From: Cylindrospermum stagnale PCC 7417
Lineage (GTDB): Bacteria; Cyanobacteriota; Cyanobacteriia; Cyanobacteriales; Nostocaceae
DNA length: 64,000 nt
NCBI RefSeq assembly: GCF_000317535.1
Contig: NC_019757.1
Location: 1,029,001 to 1,093,000, forward strand
Direction of reading: 5' to 3'
Under the pieces are notes generated by a model. That model was not told where the DNA came from and did no database searches. It saw only the letters and a program-made list of their open reading frames with translations. Both the position numbers and the translations under genes were made by a program. Numbering within the stretch: position 1 is the stretch's first letter; each line of letters opens with the position of its first letter. Below, in pieces: positions 54,937-63,428 of this stretch.

Positions 54937-56082
54937 TTAGGTGTTGTTATTTCCCAGATATTTAGCTTTTAATTGTTCTAATTCTGCGTCAATTTCGCTG
55001 CTGCTGGTAGGTTGAGGTTTGGTTGGCGGTGGTTGGATGGGAACGTTTTTGTTTTGGGGTTTACCAATGCCAGTAAATTGAGTTTTGAGTTCTTCTAGTT
55101 CTAGATCAATTTGACTTGGGGTTTTGGTGATAGAGGTGGGTGGAGTAGTTGGTGCTGATGGGGTGGGGGGAGGAGTGGAGATTGCTGGGGTAGGAGTTAC
55201 TGGCGATTGGGGGTTTAAGTCTTTGAGTACTTCGTCTACTGTTTGGTAACGCCGAACTGGGATGTTTTCTAGCATTTTGTTGAGAATAATGCTCAACTGA
55301 TTACTCACAGGAGTTTTCAAGTATTGCTGCCAAATCCAAGTGGCGTTGTGGGTATCATAGGAGTCAAAAGGCGATCGCATCGTTAAGAGATTAATACAAG
55401 TCGCCCCCAAGCTGTAGATGTCGCTGGCAAATACCGCCCTACCCCTCATTTGTTCCGGGGCAACGTATTCAGGGCTACCAATACTCGTACCTGTGCGATT
55501 AAGGGCGGTGCTGGTGGCAGTTTTTGCCGCCCCAAAGTCTACTATGACTAATTTGCGATCGCTATTCCGTAAAATAATATTTTCTGGTTTAATATCCCGG
55601 TGAATCACTTCTCTAGCATGGCAAAATTGCAGTACAGGCAACAAATCATCCAATAATTGCCGGATTTGCATTTCACCAAAAGCGCCTCTGTGTACCAATT
55701 CCTGAGCTAAATTAGGCCCATCGATAAATTCTTGCACTAGATATTGGCGATCGTCTTGGGTAAAATATGCCATTAATTCGGGAATTTGCGGATGTTTGCC
55801 CAATTCATCCAACTGCACCGCTTCTTGGGTGAACAACTCCACAGCTTTTTGCACTGTGTTGGTGCCTTGTGCCTGGGGGTAAAATTGCTTAATCACGCAG
55901 CGTGGTTTAGAGGGTTTATCCTCATCTACAGCCAAGAATGTTCTGCCAAAACCACCTTGTCCTATCGGTTTGATGGCACGGTAGCGTTCTTTGAGGAGTA
56001 ACTTGGCACCACAAGTCTGGCAAAACTTGACATCATCAGGGTTTTCCGATTTTGGGCAATGGGGATTAAGGCAGTAGCTCAT
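54937..56082 (-). CDS. serine/threonine protein kinase with N-terminal zinc ribbon
   Basis: 381 residues from MSYCLNPHCPKSENPDDVKFC (start 56082; a longer frame to 56127 is unlikely). A four-cysteine zinc ribbon (CLNPHC, CQTCG) precedes the kinase: GQGGFGRTFLAVD loop, CVIKQFYP lysine, VIHRDIKPENIIL, VIVDFGAAK, SPEYVAPEQMRG. The C-terminal 100 residues are proline/threonine-rich with two similar motifs (IDLELEELKTQFTGIG and IDAELEQLKAKYLG). This is a common cyanobacterial kinase design; targets unknown. Confidence 0.93.
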   Translation of the reverse strand: MSYCLNPHCPKSENPDDVKFCQTCGAKLLLKERYRAIKPIGQGGFGRTFLAVDEDKPSKPRCVIKQFYPQAQGTNTVQKAVELFTQEAVQLDELGKHPQIPELMAYFTQDDRQYLVQEFIDGPNLAQELVHRGAFGEMQIRQLLDDLLPVLQFCHAREVIHRDIKPENIILRNSDRKLVIVDFGAAKTATSTALNRTGTSIGSPEYVAPEQMRGRAVFASDIYSLGATCINLLTMRSPFDSYDTHNATWIWQQYLKTPVSNQLSIILNKMLENIPVRRYQTVDEVLKDLNPQSPVTPTPAISTPPPTPSAPTTPPTSITKTPSQIDLELEELKTQFTGIGKPQNKNVPIQPPPTKPQPTSSSEIDAELEQLKAKYLGNNNT

Positions 56083-56624
56083 AAAGGCGTAGACACGAGG
56101 TGGCTTTTCGTAAGACATCGCTCTCACTTGTCTTTATTGTGCCTTGTCCGCAGCAAAAGGGTATTTATTTACAGCAGCTTTCATCTCTTTGAACCACATC
56201 TATCGTAGGGGCACAGCAGTGCTCATTGGTGTCAACTTAAGCTCAAACCGTTGTCCCACACACGGAAAGACCCCACCCCTCAATCCCCTCCCCACCTCTC
56301 CCTAGCCCTCTCCTAAGAGGAGAGGGGAAAGGAAAAACTTTTGTTGCGGGGGAGGGGAGGTTTTGCGTCAGCAAAACCGGGGTGGGGTTCTTCCGGATTG
56401 GTTGGTAATTGAATAAGTTTGATATAACGCCATTACAAGGGTTTCACCTTAAGTTGACACGTATGAGCACTGCTGTGCCCCTACCGTGGTCTATTTACCT
56501 GAAAATCGCTGTAAATTAGTATTTTGTCTAAAGCATTTTCAACGATTGATACTGCTGTCCGAGTCGGCACGATCAGAAATTCATCTGTTAGCATAATATA
56601 TATAAAAAATGGCGAATTTCTTAC
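56083..56624. other. gene-free region occupied mostly by a MITE
   Basis: The stretch upstream of the kinase and downstream of the MazF-type gene. 56167-56516 is the element below. The remainder shows no gene. Confidence 0.6.
56167..56516. mobile_element. 350-bp MITE with ~45-bp inverted repeats inside ACAGC-type ends
   Basis: The ends are ATTTACAGCAGCTTTCA and TGAAAATCGCTGTAAAT. Further in, GTAGGGGCACAGCAGTGCTC (56205-56224 and on to about 56249) is mirrored at about 56441-56485 with four or so mismatches over 45 bases. The centre is a GACCCCACCCC/GGGGTGGGGTTC-bounded GC-rich hairpin (about 56270-56391). No coding capacity. It is related by its ends to the family at 6827, 40410 and 59522. 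Confidence 0.75.
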
Positions 56625-56972
56625 CTAAGTAATATTCAGCGATTTTTTCAGCGCTGTTTGTACTACAGAAATATTGTCTGATGGCAAGATTCCTAACTGC
56701 CTGTCAAATACCGACTCATTAACCGTAGCAATTTTATCAGTCCTGATTAAAGATGCCTTTTTTAGCCCTGTTTGTGAAAACTCTGGATGTGTGTCTGAAA
56801 TCAACACCCAATTTTCCGGTAACTCACCATAAGGAACTTTTGAGAAAATACCCAATATAATTAACTCTTCTCGATGAACTGCTAAAACAAGGGCTGGTCT
56901 AAGTTTTGTCGAAGTTAAATCGCTAAAAGGAAAACGGACTAACCAGATTTCCAATAGTTTAAGTTTCTTCAT
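56625..56972 (-). CDS. PemK/MazF-type toxin
   Basis: 115 residues. LLEIWLVRFPFSDLTSTKLRPALVL is the PemK/MazF start with the conserved RPALV, and SLIRTDKIATV is the second family motif. These are ribosome-independent mRNA interferases. The gene overlaps the preceding one by 14 bases, so translation is coupled. The preceding protein ends in an acidic tail like those of PemK partners, so it is probably the antitoxin. Confidence 0.88.
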   Translation of the reverse strand: MKKLKLLEIWLVRFPFSDLTSTKLRPALVLAVHREELIILGIFSKVPYGELPENWVLISDTHPEFSQTGLKKASLIRTDKIATVNESVFDRQLGILPSDNISVVQTALKKSLNIT

Positions 56973-57777
56973 TATAAATATCTTCTTCTGGGTCGTTCCA
57001 CTCCTGAAATGCAGTTTCTGCGAGTTGCATCATTGTTAGTGTATCACTATTAGTCAAGTGCTTCAGTGTAGATGTAGAAACTTTTCTACCAACCATTTTT
57101 GATTGACTCATATCAGTTTCAGCAGCTTGACCTGAAACCATATCTTCTAATTCTTTAATTCGATCAATTAATTTTTGATAGCTCTTGGCTGAAGTTAGCA
57201 CATGGGTAAGCTGTGATTGATTGGTTAATAAAACTGGTTGCATAGCAGCCATATCAAGAACTAATTGGTAATTGTTACGAGTTTCGGCGAGAGAATATTT
57301 GAGTAAAATTTCTGAGTTGAATTGATGTTTTCGGATAGATTCTAGTACTTCTCCCACAGATTCAAATTCAAACATTGCATCATTAGTAATTAATTCTTTT
57401 TCATGAGAAATTTGTTCACAAGCAAATACTTTTATGGCTGAACCTTCTGCAAAAAAGGCAAAGCTAGGATGTAGAGACTCAAATGCAAAAATAACCTGAT
57501 CTTGATAACCTTGGTTATTTTCACATACCCATACAGCCATTAGGTTTTGATTAATCAATGACTTACCCCAAGATGGAGTAGTACTAGTAGGAGTATGATA
57601 TTTTTCCTCTGTTATTTCTATTTCATCAGTATCACTAAGAGGTAATAATATAATTGTAGTATCTTGAAAGTGAAGTTCAACTCTATCTAGGCAGAGTTCA
57701 TCACCAGTAAATTCCTTATCTTCAACTATTGATATTCCTGTCAGAGCCTGTCCAATGGGAAATTCATTGATTGCCAT
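56959..57777 (-). CDS. unusually long antitoxin-like protein fused to a DUF6334-like domain
   Basis: About 272 residues from MAINEFPIGQALTGISIVEDKEFTG. The first 100 residues (LCLDRVELHFQDTTIILLPLSDTDEIEI, NLMAVWVCENNQGYQDQVIFAF) look like a small domain annotated as DUF6334 (recalled, uncertain). Residues about 150-215 are helical. The last 25 (LTMMQLAETAFQEWNDPEEDIYNEE) match the acidic C-terminal tail of antitoxins paired with PemK/MazF. Such antitoxins are usually 70-90 residues, so this one has gained an extra domain. It overlaps the toxin gene by 14 bases and the upstream gene by about the same. Confidence 0.6.
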   Translation of the reverse strand: MAINEFPIGQALTGISIVEDKEFTGDELCLDRVELHFQDTTIILLPLSDTDEIEITEEKYHTPTSTTPSWGKSLINQNLMAVWVCENNQGYQDQVIFAFESLHPSFAFFAEGSAIKVFACEQISHEKELITNDAMFEFESVGEVLESIRKHQFNSEILLKYSLAETRNNYQLVLDMAAMQPVLLTNQSQLTHVLTSAKSYQKLIDRIKELEDMVSGQAAETDMSQSKMVGRKVSTSTLKHLTNSDTLTMMQLAETAFQEWNDPEEDIYNEET

Positions 57778-58042
57778 ATTTATCACGCTTTTTCCTTGCT
57801 TGTTTGAGAATTTTAATAGCAGTTTCTGCCTCTGTGTCTCCCTCAGCAGCTAAATTTGCTAATTCACCCACCCTGAGATTTTGGTAATCGCTGCGTAATT
57901 GATTAACCTGTCCTTGCCCTCCACCACGCTGACGAATAGCATCGGCAATGGTGTCATCTTTAATATTAACAAGATTGCCAAGTTTCTTCAGTCCTCCAGG
58001 TGTGAGCTTAACTCCCTCCTGTTCATCTATTGAATCAATCAC
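57764..58042 (-). CDS. small protein resembling a toxin C-terminal piece, unknown
   Basis: 92 residues. VKLTPGGLKKLGNLVNIKDDTIADAIRQRGGGQGQVNQL and a basic end (ILKQARKKRDKYGNQ). It starts at a GTG without a good ribosome site. The frame stays open only about ten codons further up, so it may be the surviving C-terminus of a larger secreted toxin whose immunity protein is the next gene. This is inference; no family recognised. Confidence 0.45.
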   Translation of the reverse strand: MIDSIDEQEGVKLTPGGLKKLGNLVNIKDDTIADAIRQRGGGQGQVNQLRSDYQNLRVGELANLAAEGDTEAETAIKILKQARKKRDKYGNQ

Positions 58043-58269
58043 TCCATTGTTTGAGGCCTGAAATTTTCAAATATCAGGTGTGGTCATAGATATATAGCAA
58101 GTAAATGCTATCCTTTACTAATCGTAATATTTGTTACTTTTATTTAACCTCGACTCAACCTGGTATGACGGATGCTCAGACTATCACCTAAGGTGCTACA
58201 AATAACTTTCCCCAGAAGCTATAAAGTATTTGTAGATGAAGCAATAACTATATTCAGACAAAAATCTGT

Positions 58270-58749
58270 ATGACAAACTCCCAGGAAACCCTAACTAGCG
58301 ATGATTTGATTAATGAACTCATCGCCGAAACAACAACCATCAAGCACGTAGAAGTGATTGAAAATGTCATCGACTCTCTAGAACAAGATGACAGTGCGAT
58401 GGTTAGCCATAATCCAGAGGGTGCTTATCTCTGGAAGTTTAAGTATGGCAGTGTGGAAGTTTTTGTTCAACTCTCTGGTACTAGCGATGAGGATACGATA
58501 ACGGTTTGGTCTGAGGTACTTAAGTTACCTGCTAAAGATGAACCCCGGTTGCTGCGATATCTTTTGGAGTTGAATTGTTCTAGCACTTTTGAAGCGCGGT
58601 TCGGGATTATTGAATATAAGGTGGTTGTCATCTCAACCCGCACCTTAGCAGAGTTGTCTCCTGGTGAAGTCTCGCGGCTGATTACTATTGTGGCAACGAT
58701 CGCAGATGATCATGATGAGGCGTTACAATCTGAGTTTGGCGCGACTTAA
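58270..58749 (+). CDS. YbjN domain-containing protein
   Basis: 159 residues. IENVIDSLEQDDSAMVSHN, YLWKFKYGSVEVFVQL and LLRYLLELNCSSTFEARFGI fit the YbjN/type III chaperone-like fold. Related proteins act as chaperone-like or regulatory proteins; role unknown here. ATG at 58270. It is followed after 30 bases by the lipoate ligase relative. Confidence 0.85.
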   Translation: MTNSQETLTSDDLINELIAETTTIKHVEVIENVIDSLEQDDSAMVSHNPEGAYLWKFKYGSVEVFVQLSGTSDEDTITVWSEVLKLPAKDEPRLLRYLLELNCSSTFEARFGIIEYKVVVISTRTLAELSPGEVSRLITIVATIADDHDEALQSEFGAT

Positions 58750-58778
58750 ACGATTTTGGATTTTAGATTGGGGATGAG

Positions 58779-59522
58779 ATGCATAGTAAGCCGGTTTGGC
58801 GACTGATTCCTTTGTTAGACGCCCCTGGCGAGGTGCAGATGGCGATTGACCGTTGGTTGTTCTCTCAGCACCAATTGGGACAGCATCCCCCAACTCTGCG
58901 GTTTTATACTTGGTCGCCACCTGCTATTTCCCTCGGTTATCATCAACGCGAATATCCTGAATTTTGGCAAAATTTAAGTTGGCAAAGTCAAAAATTAGAT
59001 GTGGTACGGCGTCCTACTGGTGGCCGGGCTGTGTTGCACCAAGGTGATTTAACTTATGCTGTGGTTACATCGGGAATGAGGGGCAGTCGTCTCCAGATAT
59101 ACCAAGAAATTTGTGAGTTTTTAATTCAAGGGTGGCGATCGCTTGGTGTAGAGTTGGATTATGGTACTTCTGGCCGGGGTTACATCCACAATCCTAACTG
59201 TTTTGGTACTGCGACTGGTGCAGATTTGGTGTTGTTAGATCAGACTAAACTCATTGGTAGCGCCCAACTGCGACGAGGTGAAGCTGTTTTACAACATGGT
59301 TCTATTCGGTTAAGCCCAGATGCAGATTTGTTTAAGCAGGTATTTGGGACAGAATCTTTTACCACGGCACAATTACCCCAAAACCTATGTAGAGAAGGGG
59401 TTATGAGCGCTTTAATTGCCGCAGCAAGCGATCGCTTTTCTATGCAGCTAGAAGTGCAATCTCTCTCTCAGTCTGAGTGGGATGATATTTCAGCACAACC
59501 AACTCTAGACAAGCTTGGCTGA
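58779..59522 (+). CDS. lipoate-protein ligase A family protein
   Basis: 247 residues of the biotin/lipoate ligase fold. LRFYTWSPPAISLGYHQ, VVRRPTGGRAVLHQGDLTYAVV (the RRxxGG loop) and the lysine in QTKLIGSAQLRRGEAVLQHGS are family signatures. It may transfer octanoyl or lipoyl groups (LplA or LipM-like). The small C-terminal accessory domain of LplA is absent. The last codon and TGA stop merge into the end of a MITE (TGACAGCGG), so the original C-terminus may have differed. Confidence 0.9.
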   Translation: MHSKPVWRLIPLLDAPGEVQMAIDRWLFSQHQLGQHPPTLRFYTWSPPAISLGYHQREYPEFWQNLSWQSQKLDVVRRPTGGRAVLHQGDLTYAVVTSGMRGSRLQIYQEICEFLIQGWRSLGVELDYGTSGRGYIHNPNCFGTATGADLVLLDQTKLIGSAQLRRGEAVLQHGSIRLSPDADLFKQVFGTESFTTAQLPQNLCREGVMSALIAAASDRFSMQLEVQSLSQSEWDDISAQPTLDKLG

Positions 59523-59631
59523 CAGCGGTTTTCAGGTGAATGAAACACATATTTTGTAGAGACAAGTCATGTTGTAAAGATGTTGCCTGTAACGTCTCTA
59601 CACTTTAGTCTAATCAATCGGAAACTGCTGT
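59522..59631. mobile_element. MITE family 1, complete 110-bp copy
   Basis: The ends ACAGCGGTTTTC (59522-59533) and GAAACTGCTGT (59621-59631) are imperfect inverses. Inside are GTAGAGAC and GTCTCTAC with the ATGTTGC core. It is the only copy in the window with both ends and the GTAGAGAC core. The left end overlaps the stop of the ligase gene. Confidence 0.75.
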
Positions 59632-59676
59632 AATAGAGATTTTGATGCATTGCAATTGCATTTAAAGCCTATGTTG

Positions 59677-59814
59677 CAATACAGTTCAGTTAAGCATTTT
59701 TTTCTTCTCTCTGTGTCCTCTGCGCCTCTGCGGTAGCCTGCGGCACGCCGCTCCGCGTCTACGTTAAAAAAATTCACTTTGACAAAGAGTTTTAGGCTTA
59801 ACTGAACCGTATTG
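59677..59814. mobile_element. 138-bp MITE next to the CRISPR array
   Basis: The 19-bp ends CAATACAGTTCAGTTAAGC (59677-59695) and the inverse at 59796-59814 differ at one base. Inside is the CTCTGTGTCCTCTGCGCCTC spacer repeat. That repeat is itself split by a GCCTGCGGCACGCCGCTCCG block (59734-59763), so it is a repeat within a repeat. The element lies 26 bases before the first CRISPR repeat. Confidence 0.75.
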
Positions 59815-59840
59815 GCGTATGTTGAGTTAGACAGAATCGA

Positions 59841-61259
59841 GTTTCAATCCCTAATAGGGATTTTGAGGAATTGCAATTAGTGAATTTATGCTAAGTGATA
59901 TATCAGTTGCGTTTCAATCCCTAATAGGGATTTTGAGGAATTGCAATGGATGTCCAAATGCTGAAGCAGATGAAATGGGTTGTTTCAATCCCTAATAGGG
60001 ATTTTGAGGAATTGCAATTAATAGAGTTGGCTAATAGAGAAAGAAAGTATACCTGTTTCAATCCCTAATAGGGATTTTGAGGAATTGCAATGTGGCAATT
60101 GATAGCTGAAAGTAGGTGCCAATGGAGGTTTCAATCCCTAATAGGGATTTTGAGGAATTGCAATATGGTTACGCATTCCAGCACTGGCTGAGTACTTCCA
60201 GCATGGCTATGTTTCAATCCCTAATAGGGATTTTGAGGAATTGCAATGGTTTTAATTGTCACGTTAAAAATGCTGTATTCGTTTCAATCCCTAATAGGGA
60301 TTTTGAGGAATTGCAATCTGGTTCGGGTGTGGTTGGAATTTCTATTGTTGTTTCAATCCCTAATAGGGATTTTGAGGAATTGCAATAATGTAGGCTTTTG
60401 GGTTGAGCAATCTGTAAATCCAGGTTTCAATCCCTAATAGGGATTTTGAGGAATTGCAATGCTAAAGTACTTATGCTAGTTAGTAAGTCTTGATTAGTTT
60501 CAATCCCTAATAGGGATTTTGAGGAATTGCAATTTTGTGCAACTGGTTAATAACTGCGATTGCCTCTTGGGTTTCAATCCCTAATAGGGATTTTGAGGAA
60601 TTGCAATCCAAGAATCTTGCCAGCAAACATCTTGACGTGTAGAGTTTCAATCCCTAATAGGGATTTTGAGGAATTGCAATTTGCCCAATTGTTACCGCCC
60701 GTTGTTCCGGCAAGTTACCCTGGTTTCAATCCCTAATAGGGATTTTGAGGAATTGCAATGCTACACCACCCGCTTGTCCAATACCAGTTAGCTTTAGTTT
60801 CAATCCCTAATAGGGATTTTGAGGAATTGCAATATTTCTAGAGTATCTTGGCGCTGCAAATAGATATTGTTTCAATCCCTAATAGGGATTTTGAGGAATT
60901 GCAATCTAATGTCCTACAAACTCCGGCTTTCGTTTAAACGTTTCAATCCCTAATAGGGATTTTGAGGAATTGCAATTCAGTCCAAAGCCCTGGATAGCGA
61001 GGAGATGGAAGTTTCAATCCCTAATAGGGATTTTGAGGAATTGCAATGGTCTTCAGCATACACCGTGGTCAGATTCTTTGAGTTTCAATCCCTAATAGGG
61101 ATTTTGAGGAATTGCAATAAGGGAAGCTGAGTCATTAGCTCTTAGAGCTATGTTTCAATCCCTAATAGGGATTTTGAGGAATTGCAATAAGATGTTTCTA
61201 ATACGCTCAACACTGAGAAAGAGTTTCAATCCCTAATAGGGATTTTGAGGAATTGCAAT
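59841..61259 (-). CRISPR. CRISPR array, 20 repeats of 37 bp, 19 spacers
   Basis: The repeat starts GTTTCAATCCCTAATAGGGA and ends TTTTGAGGAATTGCAAT on the plus strand. All 20 copies look identical by eye, the first being 59841-59877 and the last 61223-61259. Spacers are 32-37 bp except two longer ones, 46 bp (60165-60210) and 42 bp (60681-60722). The repeat holds a short stem AATCCC/GGGATT. Read on the minus strand the repeat ends in ATTGAAAC, the usual 5' handle of Cas6-made crRNAs of types I-A/B/D and III. The array is therefore probably transcribed leftward with its leader at about 61260 and beyond. No cas gene lies in the window. Confidence 0.98.
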
Positions 61260-61550
61260 AGCAGGCTTCTGAAACCCTTACTATATTTAGTTTTCAAGGT
61301 GCGGTTGCGCGGATCGATCATCAATATACCATTACAGCCGTTGGTTTGAAAATAGGGTTCAGAAAAAAAAGCCTGAACCCCTTTTAGGTTAAGGCTTTCA
61401 GAGATCGCGCGGATCGATATTGGGCGATTAGAGGCTGAAACCCTTGCAGTGATTGAGATCCAAGCGTTTTTTTCCAGCATCGAAATTCTACACCTACCCA
61501 TCCGCGCAACTAGCATCCTGAAAACCAGCTATAAGAGGGAAAAATTCAAT
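61260..61550 (-). promoter_or_regulatory. probable CRISPR leader and flanking terminator-like hairpin
   Basis: AT-rich DNA next to the last repeat, on the side expected for the leader. The motif GCGCGGATCGAT occurs at 61307-61318 and again exactly 100 bases later at 61407-61418. An inverted TCCGCGCAAC lies at 61501-61510. GGGTTCAG/CTGAACCC (61355-61380) around an A-rich loop could be a terminator between the leader and distal DNA. No gene is seen between the array and 61650. Confidence 0.6.
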
Positions 61551-61584
61551 AATGTAGAGACCTTGCATGCAGCGTCTCTACATT
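61551..61584. repeat. MITE family 1 palindrome
   Basis: AATGTAGAGA CCTTGCATGC AGCG TCTCTACATT, an imperfect palindrome of the GTAGAGAC-TTGCATGC family, just after the selenium-binding protein stop side. Confidence 0.7.
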
Positions 61585-61650
61585 CCAAAGCGAGAGGAAT
61601 GTTCGCGAGGTCTTTCTGTGAACTTGATGATTTGACGAACATCCTCTAAC

Positions 61651-63003
61651 TCAAAGCCAAATATCTGAAGTGCAATCACCGCCAGGATAACGCATTTCAT
61701 GAGCACGAGATGGGCCTGATGGTTCTTGACCAAAATCAACATAGAAATTTTCGTTGATTTTCAATCCGCCGTTTTCAGTATCGCAGTCAACCTGCAATAA
61801 ATATGAGCCGGTTTTCGACAAGTCAGGATAAAACTGATTATCCCAAGTGCTGAATAGGGAATTGGTCACATAAAGCCGCTGACCATCCAGACTTAACTGT
61901 AACATCTGCGGCCCACCAGCCAATTTATGTCCTTGAACTTCACCCCCTTTACCTAGCAACCCACCACACCAAACTTGACCGGTGAGTTGGGGATGGGCAG
62001 GATCGCTGATATCATATTGACGAATATCTCCATGTAACCAGTTGGAGAAATAAATATAGCGATCGCACATCGAAATTAAAATATCTGTAATTAACGATGG
62101 CACAGGTATAGGCCAGCCTGTCACTTCCACCGCTGGAATGTCAATAACTTTCGCTATTTGCCATTGTTCGTTAGACTTTTGCCAATGCCAAACATTACTA
62201 CTCAGTGCAGCAGCGACAAATCCATGAGTGCTGTCGGGGTTGTGGTGAAACCGCAACTCTAAGGGAATTAACCCTTCTTCACCCAAATCAAAACTTTGGA
62301 CAATATCGCGTTTCGTCCAATCCCAAAAATGGATATGCTGACCATAGTTACCAGCAGCAACATCCTTAAGGTCAAAACCAGGATAATAGGTTTTCGGTGC
62401 GCCCCACTCGCTACTCACCATCACATTATGACGCGGCTGGTACCAAAAGTCATAGTTAAACCGCATTCCATCAGCTTTATTTTCCCAGCGTCCAGCAATC
62501 TCAAAATTCTCATCCAATAACAAAAAGCCGCCGGGGCCATTTCCCTCGCTGTCCCCTAGCATGGAAATCATCACATGACCATCTGCTAGACAATGTACTG
62601 TGTGGGGTGCAGTTAAGTTGGTCTTGGCTTTAATTTCTTCTGGTTCAATAACTTTGTGGAGTTTTGGCGCTGTTGTATCTGCTGTATCAACTATATAAAT
62701 CCGACTAGACCGTTGTCCGGGAATCACGCTAAACCGCCGGGATTTGCTAGCGTCGCCATGACAAGAACTGCAAGCATTCCAGCCAAAATGATGTAATTCA
62801 TCGCCAATGTAAGGCATCGATAGGCGATGTATGATTTGCGAGTAAGTAGGGGACTTGGGATCAACGTCTACAGTGGCGAGGTAATCTGGTTCTTCGATGC
62901 CTGTACCTGTGTAAAGTGCGATCGCATAAAGTACCTGTTCCCGTTCCGCCTGCATCGCTGCTGCTGGGGAAGCGTAACCAGGGCCGCAACAAGCATGAGT
63001 CAT
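61651..63003 (-). CDS. selenium-binding protein SBP56 family (methanethiol oxidase type)
   Basis: 450 residues. [25 protein letters not shown], the CSSCHGD motif, [27 protein letters not shown] and [18 protein letters not shown] are SBP56/SELENBP1 signatures. Relatives are copper-dependent methanethiol oxidases; others bind selenium. Cytoplasmic, full length. It stands alone. Confidence 0.93.
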   Translation of the reverse strand: MTHACCGPGYASPAAAMQAEREQVLYAIALYTGTGIEEPDYLATVDVDPKSPTYSQIIHRLSMPYIGDELHHFGWNACSSCHGDASKSRRFSVIPGQRSSRIYIVDTADTTAPKLHKVIEPEEIKAKTNLTAPHTVHCLADGHVMISMLGDSEGNGPGGFLLLDENFEIAGRWENKADGMRFNYDFWYQPRHNVMVSSEWGAPKTYYPGFDLKDVAAGNYGQHIHFWDWTKRDIVQSFDLGEEGLIPLELRFHHNPDSTHGFVAAALSSNVWHWQKSNEQWQIAKVIDIPAVEVTGWPIPVPSLITDILISMCDRYIYFSNWLHGDIRQYDISDPAHPQLTGQVWCGGLLGKGGEVQGHKLAGGPQMLQLSLDGQRLYVTNSLFSTWDNQFYPDLSKTGSYLLQVDCDTENGGLKINENFYVDFGQEPSGPSRAHEMRYPGGDCTSDIWL

Positions 63004-63428
63004 AGTTATATACCTTAAAAAGCTATGAAAAACCGCGATTAATTATGATGCATCTTTGCACGTTTTACCATCGCTTGCCGCGCCAATGGATAAAATTTTA
63101 GTGATAAAAATGCTCCTAAACTCCAGTTCCCCCCCTTTTCAGCTACCGTTTACACACATCTCATGCCACACCTCCCAATCTCTTTGACTCCGGTTCCCCC
63201 CTGTCCAAGGGGGGTTAGGGGGGATCTAAACGCTGTGGGGAAACTCTAAAAGACCTGTATGTACAAGGTAGCCTTTCCAAGGGGGGTTAGGGGGGATCTA
63301 AACGCTGTGGGGAAACTCTAAAAGACCTGTACGTACAAGGTAGCCCTTTTTAAGGGGGTTAGGGGTGATCTAACAGTGTTTGCCACATCACTAACGACTT
63401 TTAAAACATCCTCTAAAGCCCATAATTA
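63004..63428. other. intergenic region with tandem repeats
   Basis: No gene seen. The right half is filled by the repeats listed next. The left half (63004-63200) holds the selenium-binding protein promoter. Confidence 0.55.
63205..63417. repeat. 72-bp tandem repeats ending in a MITE family 2 terminus
   Basis: A unit starting CCAAGGGGGGTTAGGGGGGA and ending ACAAGGTAGCCTTT is present at 63205 and 63277, with a partial third copy at about 63343. ACTTTTAAAACATCCTCTAA at 63397-63416 is the family 2 right end. No clear left end is seen. Confidence 0.65.

Noticed and set aside
60116-60437. Open frames of 63 and 90 codons across the CRISPR array, with repeated IPNRDFEELQ or SLIGILRNCN
   Set aside because: They only translate the 37-bp repeats and their spacers; not genes.
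61226-61649. Open frames at 61226-61516 (minus) and 61449-61649 (plus) beside the array
   Set aside because: They cover the last repeat, the leader and a palindrome; no family resemblance and no ribosome sites.
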